Part shown: positions 7,841 to 15,845 of the stretch, in pieces
How positions within the stretch are numbered: the first letter of the stretch is position 1
Layout: the number at the start of each line of letters is the position of its first letter
NCBI GenBank assembly: GCA_003266145.1
Contig: MVJJ01000152.1
Span: 1-19,886, forward strand
DNA length: 19,886 bases
Source: Methanosphaera sp. SHI613
GTDB taxonomy: Archaea; Methanobacteriota; Methanobacteria; Methanobacteriales; Methanobacteriaceae
Direction: 5' to 3'
Made by a program: the position numbers and the translations under genes
The notes under the pieces: generated by a model
Told to the model about the DNA's origin: nothing
What the model saw: the letters and a program-made list of their open reading frames with translations, nothing else
The model's database searches: none

Positions 7841-8662
7841 ATGAGCATATTCGATGAAATAATGGATTCTGATTTTACAGTATTCAAAGATAAGGAAGTC
7901 TTTAATCTGGATTATATGCCGGAGATAATTCAATGTAGAGATGCACAACTAAAAAGCATATTAATAAACATAAAGCCGCTTCTGGATAACAACAAAGCAA
8001 TAAATTCGATATTGATAGGAAACACAAGCACAGGAAAAACAACAGTATTAAAACATGCCATAAGGGAAATAGAAGAAAACACCAACCTGACGACATGCTA
8101 TATAAACTGCAATATACAGGATACTCTGCGAAAATGTTATTTTCAGATATACCGGGTATTGTTTGACAGGGAAGCAAGACGTGGACTAAGTACCGAGGTA
8201 ATACAGGAAGAAGTTATGAAAAAGCTTGAGGAACAATCGGTCATACTGGCAATAGATGACATAAATTACCTGAGCAAAAACGATGCAAACGATTTAATCA
8301 ATGAACTGTTTAGATCAAATGAATTCTATCATCTGAACATGGCATTGATACTGACAATAAATGATGAAGCATTCAAATACTCCCTGGAACGAAACGCTCA
8401 AAGCATACTTCTGGGCCATGAAATAAGATTTGATGACTACACAAAGGATGAAATCTATTCAATATTAAAGTACAGATGTAATGCCGGTTTGAAGGATTCG
8501 GTTATAAGTGATGAACAATTGGAGAGAATAAGTAACTACTCCTATAAAATAGCAAGCCTAAGGCGGGGATTGATATTGATACAGGTTCTTGGGCAGATGA
8601 TTGAATCAGAAAACAGGTGTAAAATAGAGGATAGTGATATAGACAAGTACGTTCCATACTGA
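7841..8662 (+). CDS. Orc1/Cdc6-type AAA+ ATPase lacking the winged helix
   Basis: A 273-aa AAA+ protein of the archaeal Orc1/Cdc6 type. Walker A GNTSTGKTT is at 60-68, Walker B VILAIDD at 134-140, sensor-1 Asn174 in LTIND, and a sensor-2-like ASLRRGL at 238-244. An N-terminal segment like the MPEIIQCRDAQL stretch before the ATPase core is typical of Orc1. Usual family members are about 370-410 aa and end in a winged-helix DNA-binding domain. This one stops right after the lid helices, and the next 38 bases cannot encode such a domain. It could be a regulator, a loader partner or a divergent accessory ATPase rather than an initiator. The ATG follows GGGAGTG and AAAGG. Confidence 0.8.
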   Translation: MSIFDEIMDSDFTVFKDKEVFNLDYMPEIIQCRDAQLKSILINIKPLLDNNKAINSILIGNTSTGKTTVLKHAIREIEENTNLTTCYINCNIQDTLRKCYFQIYRVLFDREARRGLSTEVIQEEVMKKLEEQSVILAIDDINYLSKNDANDLINELFRSNEFYHLNMALILTINDEAFKYSLERNAQSILLGHEIRFDDYTKDEIYSILKYRCNAGLKDSVISDEQLERISNYSYKIASLRRGLILIQVLGQMIESENRCKIEDSDIDKYVPY

Positions 8663-8699
8663 TGATGAATATTCATGTAATGTTAATGGAGGTTACATC

Positions 8700-8876
8700 A
8701 TGGAGTTTATAGAAGCAGTCATTTACATGATAATAGTCATAATAATCCTTGTCATAATATCCGCAGCTTCATTCGTACTGGGATCATTTGTGGCCGATAC
8801 TTTTCACATGGAAGGTATCGTGTGGTGGGCATTCGTAATATTATTCATACTCTTTGTCTGCAAGGTCTTAAACTAA
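8700..8876 (+). CDS. small two-helix membrane protein
   Basis: A 58-aa protein beginning MEFIEAVIYM and ending VCKVLN, with two hydrophobic segments (about 7-30 and 42-56) joined by a short loop containing ADTFHMEG. A very good GGAGG site lies eight bases before the ATG, which supports translation despite the length. It begins 37 bases after the Orc1-like gene in the same direction, so they are probably co-transcribed. No family is recognised, and no functional link can be read from the sequence beyond position. Confidence 0.65.
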   Translation: MEFIEAVIYMIIVIIILVIISAASFVLGSFVADTFHMEGIVWWAFVILFILFVCKVLN

Positions 8877-8923
8877 TCAAAAAAAGAATACCTGCTTATT
8901 TATAGAGTTAATATTTATTTATA

Positions 8924-8938
8924 TTTTTTTTTAAAAAA
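8924..8938. terminator. symmetric T9A6 bidirectional terminator
   Basis: A T9 run at 8924-8932 immediately followed by A6 at 8933-8938 gives U-rich RNA ends on both strands, between the small membrane protein gene and the converging geranylgeranyl reductase gene. Confidence 0.5.
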
Positions 8939-8961
8939 GTTAAGAAAAAGTAATGATTTTT

Positions 8962-10152
8962 TTATAACAACTTTCTAAGCTTTAATAATTTTCTAGGAGA
9001 TACCTTAAGAAGAGCTTTGATAAGTGACTTTGTGGATAATGTTTTTATGTCTGCATTGGCTAGAGCCGTGATGTATTCATTCAGGTCATCATCTTCAAGA
9101 TTATATAGGAAGTCTCTTATACTAATGTATTTTCTGAATTTCTTGCCTATATGCTCTTCAATGTAATCGGAGTATTCACTTAGGTTAGCTTCACTGCAGT
9201 CTTCTTCATTAACACATCTTGCAGCAACACGTCCTGCTATCATACCACTTTCAAGTGCAGTATCAATACCTCCACCCGTAATTGGACTTACACATCCTGC
9301 AGCATCACCGACAAGTATCAGGTTGTCTGATATAATCTTATCAAATACTCCACAATAGGGATTTCCACCCACATTCAATTCAACGGCCTGTGCATTCTGT
9401 GTTTCCGGACAGTTTTTGACAAATTCATCCAGCCATTCAAGAGCAGTCCTGTCTGTTTTGACGTTTGATATGTCAATTCCCACATTTGCAATATCATGGC
9501 CCTTAGGAAATATCCATGCATAGCCTCCCGGAGCTACGCTACCAAAGTAGAATTCTATAGTATCGCTTTTTTCCATATTCAGGTTGGTCATCTCATACTG
9601 GGCACCTGATTCCATCTCCGCAAGGGATACCTTCGTATCGAGTCCGCCCCAGTTGGCAACATGTCCTTCCGGTCCATCCGCGCCGATAACAATCTTTGCC
9701 TTAATTTCATCAACATCACCGATTAAACTTTTGACCTTGACGACAAATCCATCATCAACCTTTGTCATATCAGTAGCTTCACATCGGAGCATGACTTTGG
9801 AACCTGCCCTTATGGCATCCATTGTGAGATGCTTATCAAATACCTTACGTTCAAGTATGATACCAGTTGCGGGAGTATCCAATGTTTCTGATGTAAACCA
9901 TGCGCTGGTGCCATCAGGAGATACTATACGTGCTCCGTCAATGTCTCTTGCAATGCATCTTTTATCCACGTGGATATCCATTCTCTCAAGAACGCCCGTC
10001 ATAATTCCCTCGGCACAACGCTTAGGTGTACCTATTTCTGCTTTCTTGTCGATTATCAGTGTCTCAGCACCATTTTTGCTGGATTCTCTTGCAGCCATAG
10101 AACCAGCAGGCCCTGCTCCTATAACCAATACGTCAACTTCTATCTGTGTCAT
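8962..10152 (-). CDS. geranylgeranyl reductase family protein
   Basis: A 396-aa FAD enzyme expected to saturate the geranylgeranyl chains of archaeal ether lipids (digeranylgeranylglycerophospholipid reductase). The dinucleotide-binding motif GAGPAG is at 12-17, followed by TPKRCAEG with Cys46. IGADGP is at 157-161, the family signature PGGYAWIFPKG at 208-218, and the FAD-binding GD motif VGDAAGCVSPITGGG at 281-295. Length and motif order match the family. The ATG follows AAGGAGA at five bases. No ferredoxin or redox partner gene is adjacent. The gene appears monocistronic, with a TATA-like box near 10209-10196 on the minus strand. Confidence 0.92.
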   Translation of the reverse strand: MTQIEVDVLVIGAGPAGSMAARESSKNGAETLIIDKKAEIGTPKRCAEGIMTGVLERMDIHVDKRCIARDIDGARIVSPDGTSAWFTSETLDTPATGIILERKVFDKHLTMDAIRAGSKVMLRCEATDMTKVDDGFVVKVKSLIGDVDEIKAKIVIGADGPEGHVANWGGLDTKVSLAEMESGAQYEMTNLNMEKSDTIEFYFGSVAPGGYAWIFPKGHDIANVGIDISNVKTDRTALEWLDEFVKNCPETQNAQAVELNVGGNPYCGVFDKIISDNLILVGDAAGCVSPITGGGIDTALESGMIAGRVAARCVNEEDCSEANLSEYSDYIEEHIGKKFRKYISIRDFLYNLEDDDLNEYITALANADIKTLSTKSLIKALLKVSPRKLLKLRKLL

Positions 10153-10319
10153 ATAATTCTCCTTTCAAAAAAATCATTACTAAAATTTTTTAGATTAAAT
10201 ATAATATATCTTTTTTCAAGTTATTATTTTTTTAGTTATTCTGTTATTATTCTTATGAAGTATAAGTTTTTTTCATATCAACACCCATCATATTTAAAAA
10301 ATAAAAAAGTAGTATATAA
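10153..10319. promoter_or_regulatory. divergent promoter region, GGR / three-helix protein
   Basis: The minus strand has a TATA-like TATATTATATTTAA around 10209-10196 for the reductase. The plus strand has TATTTAAAAAAT at 10291-10302, centred about 24 bases before the ATG at 10320 with no ribosome-binding site, which suggests a leaderless transcript on that side. Confidence 0.4.
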
Positions 10320-10649
10320 ATGAACGATATAAAGGAATTTATGTCAGAAAATAAAAATGTTGGTATCTTGGCATCAGCAAAAACAAAGAGGTACTTATTG
10401 AGTTATATGATTGTCTTGGTGGTTATTTTCATATTGCCTATGACGATGTTGTTATTCAGTCATGACTTAACTCTACTTGGAGCAAATTTATTGTTCTTTG
10501 AAGTGAACATGTTTCTTTTTCTAGTGCTGATGGTATACACGTATATCACAAGAAGTGAAAATAAAAATTGGAAGATGTATACATACTCCTTCATTCTTTC
10601 GTTATCTTATCTGATAATAACATTTTTGGTATTTTCAATGTTTATGTAG
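10320..10649 (+). CDS. three-helix membrane protein
   Basis: A 109-aa protein with a short charged N terminus and three predicted transmembrane segments (about 25-46, 52-74 and 87-108). A KNWKMY loop lies between the second and third. No family is recognised. The ATG has no Shine-Dalgarno sequence but sits at leaderless distance from a TATA-like element. The metallopeptidase gene follows 67 bases downstream in the same direction and may share the transcript. That weakly suggests a membrane partner, but nothing in the sequence proves a link. Confidence 0.6.
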   Translation: MNDIKEFMSENKNVGILASAKTKRYLLSYMIVLVVIFILPMTMLLFSHDLTLLGANLLFFEVNMFLFLVLMVYTYITRSENKNWKMYTYSFILSLSYLIITFLVFSMFM

Positions 10650-10716
10650 AATGCCTGATTATATCAATATATTAAAGTGGGATTAATAATTTAAACTAAA
10701 AAAGTAAAGAAGAATT

Positions 10717-11508
10717 ATGTCAAAAATAAAGATTAAAGATAAAAGCGTGGAATATACCTATGTCTATAGAGATGTTAAATATCTAAGATATGAATTAGAT
10801 CAAAATAAGCTGCATCTGATTATACCCCTATCATGTAAGGCCAATGTGGAGAAGTATATTCTTGAAAAAGAGGACTGGATTTATAGGAAGTTGGTCGAGT
10901 ATGAGTATCCATTAAGCAGGTTGTATGATGATGACTATGATGCTGGCCTCTATTCTATAAATGATAAGACATTGAAGTTTGCAGTTGAATATAGAAAGGT
11001 AAAATATATTCATTATAAGTTATATGAGGATAGGCTTCTTCTGGTTTTGCCGAACAGTTATAAAAAAACAGTCAATGAAGCAATCAGGATGAAGGAGAAA
11101 TGGTTATATAAGCAGTTGATAAAAAATGAGGCTTATAGTTTAAGACTTGATGAGGAATGTAAGGATATTTCTCTGGTAAACAGGACGGAAACTCAGTTGA
11201 GGCGACTATGTGGAATTTTTATCGATAAATATTCGAAACAATTGAACGTAAGAGTCAACCGTGTACAGTATAGGGACATGACAACAAAGTGGGGAAGTTG
11301 CAGTATCAGGTCAAACATAACTCTTTCAAAGCTGCTTGCTTATCTTCCGGATAATTTGGTGGCATATATTGTTTATCATGAATTGGCTCATCTGATTGTG
11401 CTGGATCATAATGATGCATTCTTTGATATAATCAAAAAGGAATTTCCCAACTATCCTGAATATGATAAGAAGTTGGAGCAGTATAACTATCTTATAAATA
11501 AATTATGA
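10717..11508 (+). CDS. YgjP-like zinc metallopeptidase with duplicated N-terminal module
   Basis: A 263-aa predicted metallopeptidase of the YgjP/DUF45 (SprT-related) group. The zinc site HELAH is at 221-225, with third ligand His231 in LDHNDAF. The family motif TTKWGSCS is at 189-196 and PDNLVAYIVYHE leads into the active site. The N-terminal module, normally single, appears twice: 11-68 (VEYTYVYRDVKYLRYEL...DWIYRKLVEYEYPLSRL) and 88-144 (FAVEYRKVKYIHYKL...KWLYKQLIKNEAYSLRL). The substrate is unknown. The upstream TTTAAA at 10690 lies at leaderless distance and there is no clear ribosome-binding site. Confidence 0.82.
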   Translation: MSKIKIKDKSVEYTYVYRDVKYLRYELDQNKLHLIIPLSCKANVEKYILEKEDWIYRKLVEYEYPLSRLYDDDYDAGLYSINDKTLKFAVEYRKVKYIHYKLYEDRLLLVLPNSYKKTVNEAIRMKEKWLYKQLIKNEAYSLRLDEECKDISLVNRTETQLRRLCGIFIDKYSKQLNVRVNRVQYRDMTTKWGSCSIRSNITLSKLLAYLPDNLVAYIVYHELAHLIVLDHNDAFFDIIKKEFPNYPEYDKKLEQYNYLINKL

Positions 11509-11541
11509 TTTTTCATAGGAGTTTATGCTAAATTTCTATTA

Positions 11542-11558
11542 TTTTTTTTTTAAAAAAA
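11542..11558. terminator. symmetric T10A7 bidirectional terminator
   Basis: T10 at 11542-11551 followed directly by A7 at 11552-11558 sits between the converging metallopeptidase gene and the hypothetical gene at 11573. It provides U tracts for both transcripts. Confidence 0.5.
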
Positions 11559-11572
11559 GATTTATTGTGGTT

Positions 11573-12223
11573 TTAATATAATTTATCACCACTATACTCA
11601 TTTTCTTCCGTGTAAATTCTAATCAATGTGTCTATGTTGTCGTCGTACATTAACCTATAACCTATGGCACCGCCATCAATGCTTTCTACATTATTTATTG
11701 ATTTATCGCTTCCTTCTTTGGAATTGTTTATGATATACCACATTCCATGGGGAGTGTAGATAAATAGGCTTCCATCACCATCTTTTCTACCGTTTTTATA
11801 GCTGTCCTCAGGGTCATATATTTTCGTCGAATGGATAACAAGACGACTTAACTTCTGTTCTGGCCTGGTTCCACCCCTTTTGAATAATGTTATCAGCCAA
11901 TTTAATGATTGGTCCTTAAGTTTTCTTTTTTCGTCAGGATCTGAGAAGGCCTTCTTAATCTTATTTTGTCTTTTTTCAAGGGTGTTTGTTATGCCAAGTA
12001 TCTTTTCTACCTTTGGCACGTCCTCTTCCAGGCAACGGTATCCTTCAGGTCTTCCGGTGACCTTGATTATGCCATCGGCAAAGTCCTTTCTTCTGAAGTC
12101 TCTCATGTATTTTTTTACCTTTTTGAAGTCTTCATCGGGTATTTTCTGGTTTAGGCCGTATAGGTAACCGTAGTCTACTGCATCGTAGCATTTGGTCTCT
12201 AGTCGTAATTCTTTTTCGTTCAT
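11573..12223 (-). CDS. hypothetical soluble protein
   Basis: A 216-aa protein I do not recognise. It is hydrophilic and highly charged and has no signal peptide or membrane segment. The N-terminal third (1-78) looks helical and compact, a Lys/Arg-rich linker follows (about 82-120), and the C-terminal part is strand-rich (GSLFIYTPHGMWYIINNS, then GAIGYRLMYDD and TLIRIYTEE). No catalytic motif or cysteine cluster is present. The ATG at 12223 has only a weak GAGACGAT upstream. It has its own orientation-matched promoter region (12224-12300) and converges with the metallopeptidase gene. Codon use looks like that of its neighbours. Confidence 0.6.
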   Translation of the reverse strand: MNEKELRLETKCYDAVDYGYLYGLNQKIPDEDFKKVKKYMRDFRRKDFADGIIKVTGRPEGYRCLEEDVPKVEKILGITNTLEKRQNKIKKAFSDPDEKRKLKDQSLNWLITLFKRGGTRPEQKLSRLVIHSTKIYDPEDSYKNGRKDGDGSLFIYTPHGMWYIINNSKEGSDKSINNVESIDGGAIGYRLMYDDNIDTLIRIYTEENEYSGDKLY

Positions 12224-12358
12224 TTTAATCGTCTCTACTAATATATTATATCAATAGATATAAATATGTTGATATAATTTTTATGTAAAACAAGAATTAA
12301 TAATTTAACAAAACAATTAAGCAATTCCTAAAAAATAAAAGAAGATAAGAAGATGTAT

Positions 12359-13261
12359 CTATCTATTTTCAAGTACGTCTTCTTTTTTAGTTGAGTGGGT
12401 AAATGGGATTTTAAGGCCCATATTCAATTTTTTGTCAATACGTTTTTGATTTTTCTTTTTCTTATTTGTTGCTAGTTTTCTAAGCATTTCAAGTCCGAAC
12501 TTACCCTCATTGGTTTCCGTAACTTCAAGAACGCCCTCTTTTATTGCTTCATCAACAAGTGATGTTCCCTTCTCGGTTCTTTTTATGATGGTTGACCATC
12601 CCGGCTTTGCACCAACAGATCCACATGAAAAATCAGACAGCTCCGCAACATAGTCCAAACAATAGTTACATCCCGTCTGTTCATATCCATGAGTCTCCTT
12701 AAGTGGAATAGGATATGATTCGGAACTGTCAGAGTGTGTGATGAACAGCTTTCCCTTTGTTATGTTCATCTTGGTTACCTTTTGAGGGGTGGTTCCCGCC
12801 TTGTCACACACGAAGGTTCTCAAGGATTCATATGGAAAGTTTTCCATACAATATATTCCAACAGACAATGCTATCTTATCGGTTACGTTTCGTGCTCCCA
12901 TAGGATATGTCTGCATCTTACGAAGTCCCATTACCTGACATGGAGTACCAACCGTAGCAATCTTTTCAAGTCCATATGAACGTGTAGCCTCCTTAATAAG
13001 AGCTAAGTTAGGACACATGGTATATTTTGTACCTGCAGCCTTAAGTATGTCCTTTTTGGTGGTGGCAACTTTCGGTTCCACCTTCAACGCTTCATCCGAT
13101 CCGACGGCCACTATTGTTCCGTCAATGATGTTTTCTTCCAGGGCATAGATAAGCAGTGCTGATACTATTCCACCATCCTGTGATTTGTTGGTAATCTTCT
13201 TATCTGATGCTTTAGCGGTTATTATTTCCTGATATGGTCCCAGTACAGAATCTTGTATCAT
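12359..13261 (-). CDS. frhB: F420-reducing hydrogenase, beta subunit
   Basis: The 300-aa FrhB subunit carries FAD and a [4Fe-4S] cluster and transfers hydride to coenzyme F420. Visible features are SQDGGIVSALL near 27-37, GTPCQVMGLRKM at 105-116, GIYCMENFPYES at 135-146, and a cysteine group with Cys198, Cys201 and Cys213 (GCNYC...FSCGSVGAKPGWST). It is the last gene of the frhADGB unit. Its ATG lies three bases past the frhG stop, with a GGAGGAG ribosome-binding site inside the frhG end, so the two are coupled. FrhB paralogues exist for other F420 enzymes, but the operon context settles the assignment. The C terminus is Lys-rich. Confidence 0.95.
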   Translation of the reverse strand: MIQDSVLGPYQEIITAKASDKKITNKSQDGGIVSALLIYALEENIIDGTIVAVGSDEALKVEPKVATTKKDILKAAGTKYTMCPNLALIKEATRSYGLEKIATVGTPCQVMGLRKMQTYPMGARNVTDKIALSVGIYCMENFPYESLRTFVCDKAGTTPQKVTKMNITKGKLFITHSDSSESYPIPLKETHGYEQTGCNYCLDYVAELSDFSCGSVGAKPGWSTIIKRTEKGTSLVDEAIKEGVLEVTETNEGKFGLEMLRKLATNKKKKNQKRIDKKLNMGLKIPFTHSTKKEDVLENR

Positions 13262-13264
13262 AGC

Positions 13265-14056
13265 TTACTCCTCCCATAATCCTAATTCTTTCTTGATTTC
13301 ATCCATTGGCCACCAGCTACGTGTACACTGGTAGTAACATAATCCACACTTTACACATCTGTCACAGTTGAAGTTTGGACGGCCATCCTTCATGGTCATT
13401 GCCCTTGTAGGACATGCAGCCGCACATGCTCCACAGCCAATACATATTGACTGGTTGATGATTTTCTTCTGCAGATCACATCCGCATGCTTCCTCATTCT
13501 TTGCAAAGTCCATAAATGGTGCCAGGTAATCCATGTCATTATTGACGGCGGCCAATAATATTTTTTTAATCATCTCAGGTGATGGTGGACAGCCAGGTAT
13601 TGCCATATCTACATTTACCAGGTGCTGCAGAGCCAAAAATGATGAATGTTGAGGTTGAGCCTGCTGGCCACCTTTTGCATAAACAGTAAATCCACCGGTA
13701 GCGGCACATGAGCCTAGTGCTACTAAAAGTTTTGATTTTTCTCTTGCTTCTTTTAATTCTTTCACTGAATGTTCATCTTCCAAACATACAGAACCTTCTA
13801 TGAGAACTATGTCCATTTCGGGCATTTCCCAGTTGTCAACCAACGTTTGACCATATACTATATCAACTGCATGAAGAATATCCACGAAGTCATCATAATT
13901 TTCACTAAGTGACATCAGGTCTCCCGTACATCCTGATAAGTGGATATAACCTACTTTTAATTTTTTACCATTGGAACTTGGTCCTTTGGTCTTTGGGGCT
14001 GATGATTTTTCATCACCATTTATGATATTCTTAAGCTTTTCAAACAATTTTCTCAC
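13265..14056 (-). CDS. frhG: F420-reducing hydrogenase, gamma (small) subunit
   Basis: The electron-transfer subunit (263 aa) that passes electrons from the NiFe site in FrhA to FrhB. The proximal-cluster ligands are Cys43 and Asp46 in SGCTGD, Cys117 in GSCAATGG and Cys156 in PGCPPSP. The Asp is a known feature of FrhG. A C-terminal two-cluster ferredoxin domain has Cys205, 208, 211, 215 and Cys231, 234, 237, 240, 244. The start is uncertain. GTG at 14056 is taken here, but a TTG at 14047 follows a perfect AGGTGA at five bases and may be the true start, giving 260 aa. It follows frhD by 73 bases. Confidence 0.95.
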   Translation of the reverse strand: MRKLFEKLKNIINGDEKSSAPKTKGPSSNGKKLKVGYIHLSGCTGDLMSLSENYDDFVDILHAVDIVYGQTLVDNWEMPEMDIVLIEGSVCLEDEHSVKELKEAREKSKLLVALGSCAATGGFTVYAKGGQQAQPQHSSFLALQHLVNVDMAIPGCPPSPEMIKKILLAAVNNDMDYLAPFMDFAKNEEACGCDLQKKIINQSICIGCGACAAACPTRAMTMKDGRPNFNCDRCVKCGLCYYQCTRSWWPMDEIKKELGLWEE

Positions 14057-14129
14057 CTTGTCCTTTAAGAAATTTCCTTTAATCTAAAGAATTATTCATA
14101 TTCTTTATTCCTGTTTTATAGGAGTATAT

Positions 14130-14612
14130 TCAATCATCCAAATCCAGTAATTCAAGAAGTACTTCCCTGGTTTTATCCACAGCTTCAGGAATACTGTCTT
14201 TAACGCTATCTGACAGTCCTATTTCCATATCCTCCGGTACATTTCCTGCTTGACATGCTATGATTTTGATGTTTATCCTATCCTTCAAGTCATGTAGGGG
14301 GTATGTTGCTGAAATGCCATGTACGTCCATGTAACGTTCTTGTTCTACAACATCTTCAAGTTCCAGCACTTCTATGCATCCAGTCTTTTTACCGAGTTGG
14401 GCTATGTCTATTATTATGATGTTTTTCCATTTGCTTTCAGGTAATGTGAATATGTAATGTGGTGCACTTGTTCCACCATCAACGAAGATTGTATCTCCAG
14501 GAAATTCTATATTATTTTCTTTTATATAGTTTATCACTTCCACCCCGAAGCCATCATCTCCATATAGGATATTTCCACAGCCTACTACTAGATTTTCATG
14601 ATTATATGACAT
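14130..14612 (-). CDS. frhD: hydrogenase maturation protease for FrhA
   Basis: A 160-aa endopeptidase of the HycI/HybD type that removes the C-terminal peptide of the FrhA precursor after nickel insertion. Family motifs are GCGNILYGDDGFG at 11-23 with Asp20, VDGGTS at about 44-49, IIDIAQLG and the HGIS motif near 98. Length is typical. The ATG follows AAGGGATT. It starts 12 bases after frhA stops, in keeping with the frhADGB order, so its substrate is made just upstream in the same transcript. Confidence 0.94.
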   Translation of the reverse strand: MSYNHENLVVGCGNILYGDDGFGVEVINYIKENNIEFPGDTIFVDGGTSAPHYIFTLPESKWKNIIIIDIAQLGKKTGCIEVLELEDVVEQERYMDVHGISATYPLHDLKDRINIKIIACQAGNVPEDMEIGLSDSVKDSIPEAVDKTREVLLELLDLDD

Positions 14613-14624
14613 ATTAATCCCTTT

Positions 14625-15845
14625 TTATAATTGAACGAATTTGTCTTGCAATACCTCTTTTGTTTGGTCATCTTTTACAATCATGTGTGTAGCACAGGAT
14701 AAGCATGGATCATAAGCCCTGATTATGTGTGGGCCGTACTTGTGGTGGAATCCTTCAGTTGCTATGCCCATCGTAGGTATGTTCCATGTTGTTGGAACGA
14801 TTGCCCTGTAATCGCTTATATATCCATCGGGGGATATTTTGACCGTGTGTATATTTGTTCCACGTGGACCTTCTATTACTCCCACTCCCAGTTTGTCAGT
14901 TCCCTCAAGTGTGTATTTTGCCATTGTCTGTGCTGATGGATCTACCTTGTCGATAAGTTCCAGTATCCTATTTGCAGAGGTTATCATTTCATTTGCCCTG
15001 GCGATGTGTTGTGCCTTGACTCCTTTTTCTTTGTAGTTGCGGAATTTGTTTGCTCTTGCACGCGGTCCTGTTTCCACGACATTTCCCTTGTAGAGTGGAA
15101 TCTGTGAGCAGGCACGTTGTCCTACACTTTTGTCATCATACCAGCTGCTAGGCATTATCTCTTCTATTTCATGCATTGATAGATTTGAACGGGAACCGTA
15201 AGTGTTGCTTGTAGCAAAGAGCGGTTGTGAATGTGCTCCCAGTTTATCAGGCAAATCCATGTCCTGAACCAATCCGATTATCTGTTCTACATGTTCTTCT
15301 AAAAGAGGTATCATTCCCTGTACTCTTGTCTTTATCTTGTTTATTGAATTTCTGGTTAAGTTATGGGCCATTCCACCTATGCGTATGTCTGATGGGTGGA
15401 TACCTTCTCCTCCGACCACATCTTCAACGTACTGTGCTGTCTTTCTTATCTTGGAAACGTTTCGTACCACGTCATCATAATCTTCGGGACTTACGATGTC
15501 CGGTGCTATCAGGAATTGATGTATTGCATGGCTGTTTATCATATGTGCCTCCAGACAGATTTCACGTAGTACACGTCCGACTTTAGGAACATCTATTTTC
15601 AATGAATCATCAATAGCTTCTACTGATGCGAGTGTATGTGTAACTGGACATACTCCACATATCCTTTGCACTATCACCGGTGCTGATTCGGGTCTTCTGC
15701 CTATGACCATCTTTTCTATTCCACGTACCGGTGTTATACTGAAATATCTTCCTGTCGTAACTATTCCATCTTCATCAATTTCCATTGATAATTCTGCATG
15801 CCCCTCCTGACGACTAGTAGGGGAAATTACTACAGTTTCACTCAT
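14625..15845 (-). CDS. frhA: F420-reducing hydrogenase, alpha (large, NiFe) subunit
   Basis: The 406-aa catalytic subunit binding the NiFe centre that splits H2. The N-terminal Ni ligands are Cys63 and Cys66 in RICGVC, and the C-terminal pair is Cys381 and Cys384 in DPCLSCATH. Nineteen residues follow His387 and should be removed by FrhD. The EGHAEL motif of NiFe large subunits is at 14-19. The frame is open to a GTG at 15854, but that codon lies inside the ribosome-binding site. AGGTGA stands five bases before the ATG at 15845, which is chosen. It is first in the frhADGB operon, with an inverted repeat in its promoter region. Confidence 0.96.
   Translation of the reverse strand: MSETVVISPTSRQEGHAELSMEIDEDGIVTTGRYFSITPVRGIEKMVIGRRPESAPVIVQRICGVCPVTHTLASVEAIDDSLKIDVPKVGRVLREICLEAHMINSHAIHQFLIAPDIVSPEDYDDVVRNVSKIRKTAQYVEDVVGGEGIHPSDIRIGGMAHNLTRNSINKIKTRVQGMIPLLEEHVEQIIGLVQDMDLPDKLGAHSQPLFATSNTYGSRSNLSMHEIEEIMPSSWYDDKSVGQRACSQIPLYKGNVVETGPRARANKFRNYKEKGVKAQHIARANEMITSANRILELIDKVDPSAQTMAKYTLEGTDKLGVGVIEGPRGTNIHTVKISPDGYISDYRAIVPTTWNIPTMGIATEGFHHKYGPHIIRAYDPCLSCATHMIVKDDQTKEVLQDKFVQL

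Noticed and set aside
7745..8177. Minus-strand open frames of 67 and 91 aa over the start of the Orc1-like gene
   Set aside because: They lie opposite a gene with clear Walker motifs and have no start signals.
9584..10156. A 190-aa plus-strand open frame opposite the geranylgeranyl reductase gene
   Set aside because: The opposite strand encodes a protein with full FAD and family motifs. The Ser/Pro-rich composition here is that of an antisense shadow.
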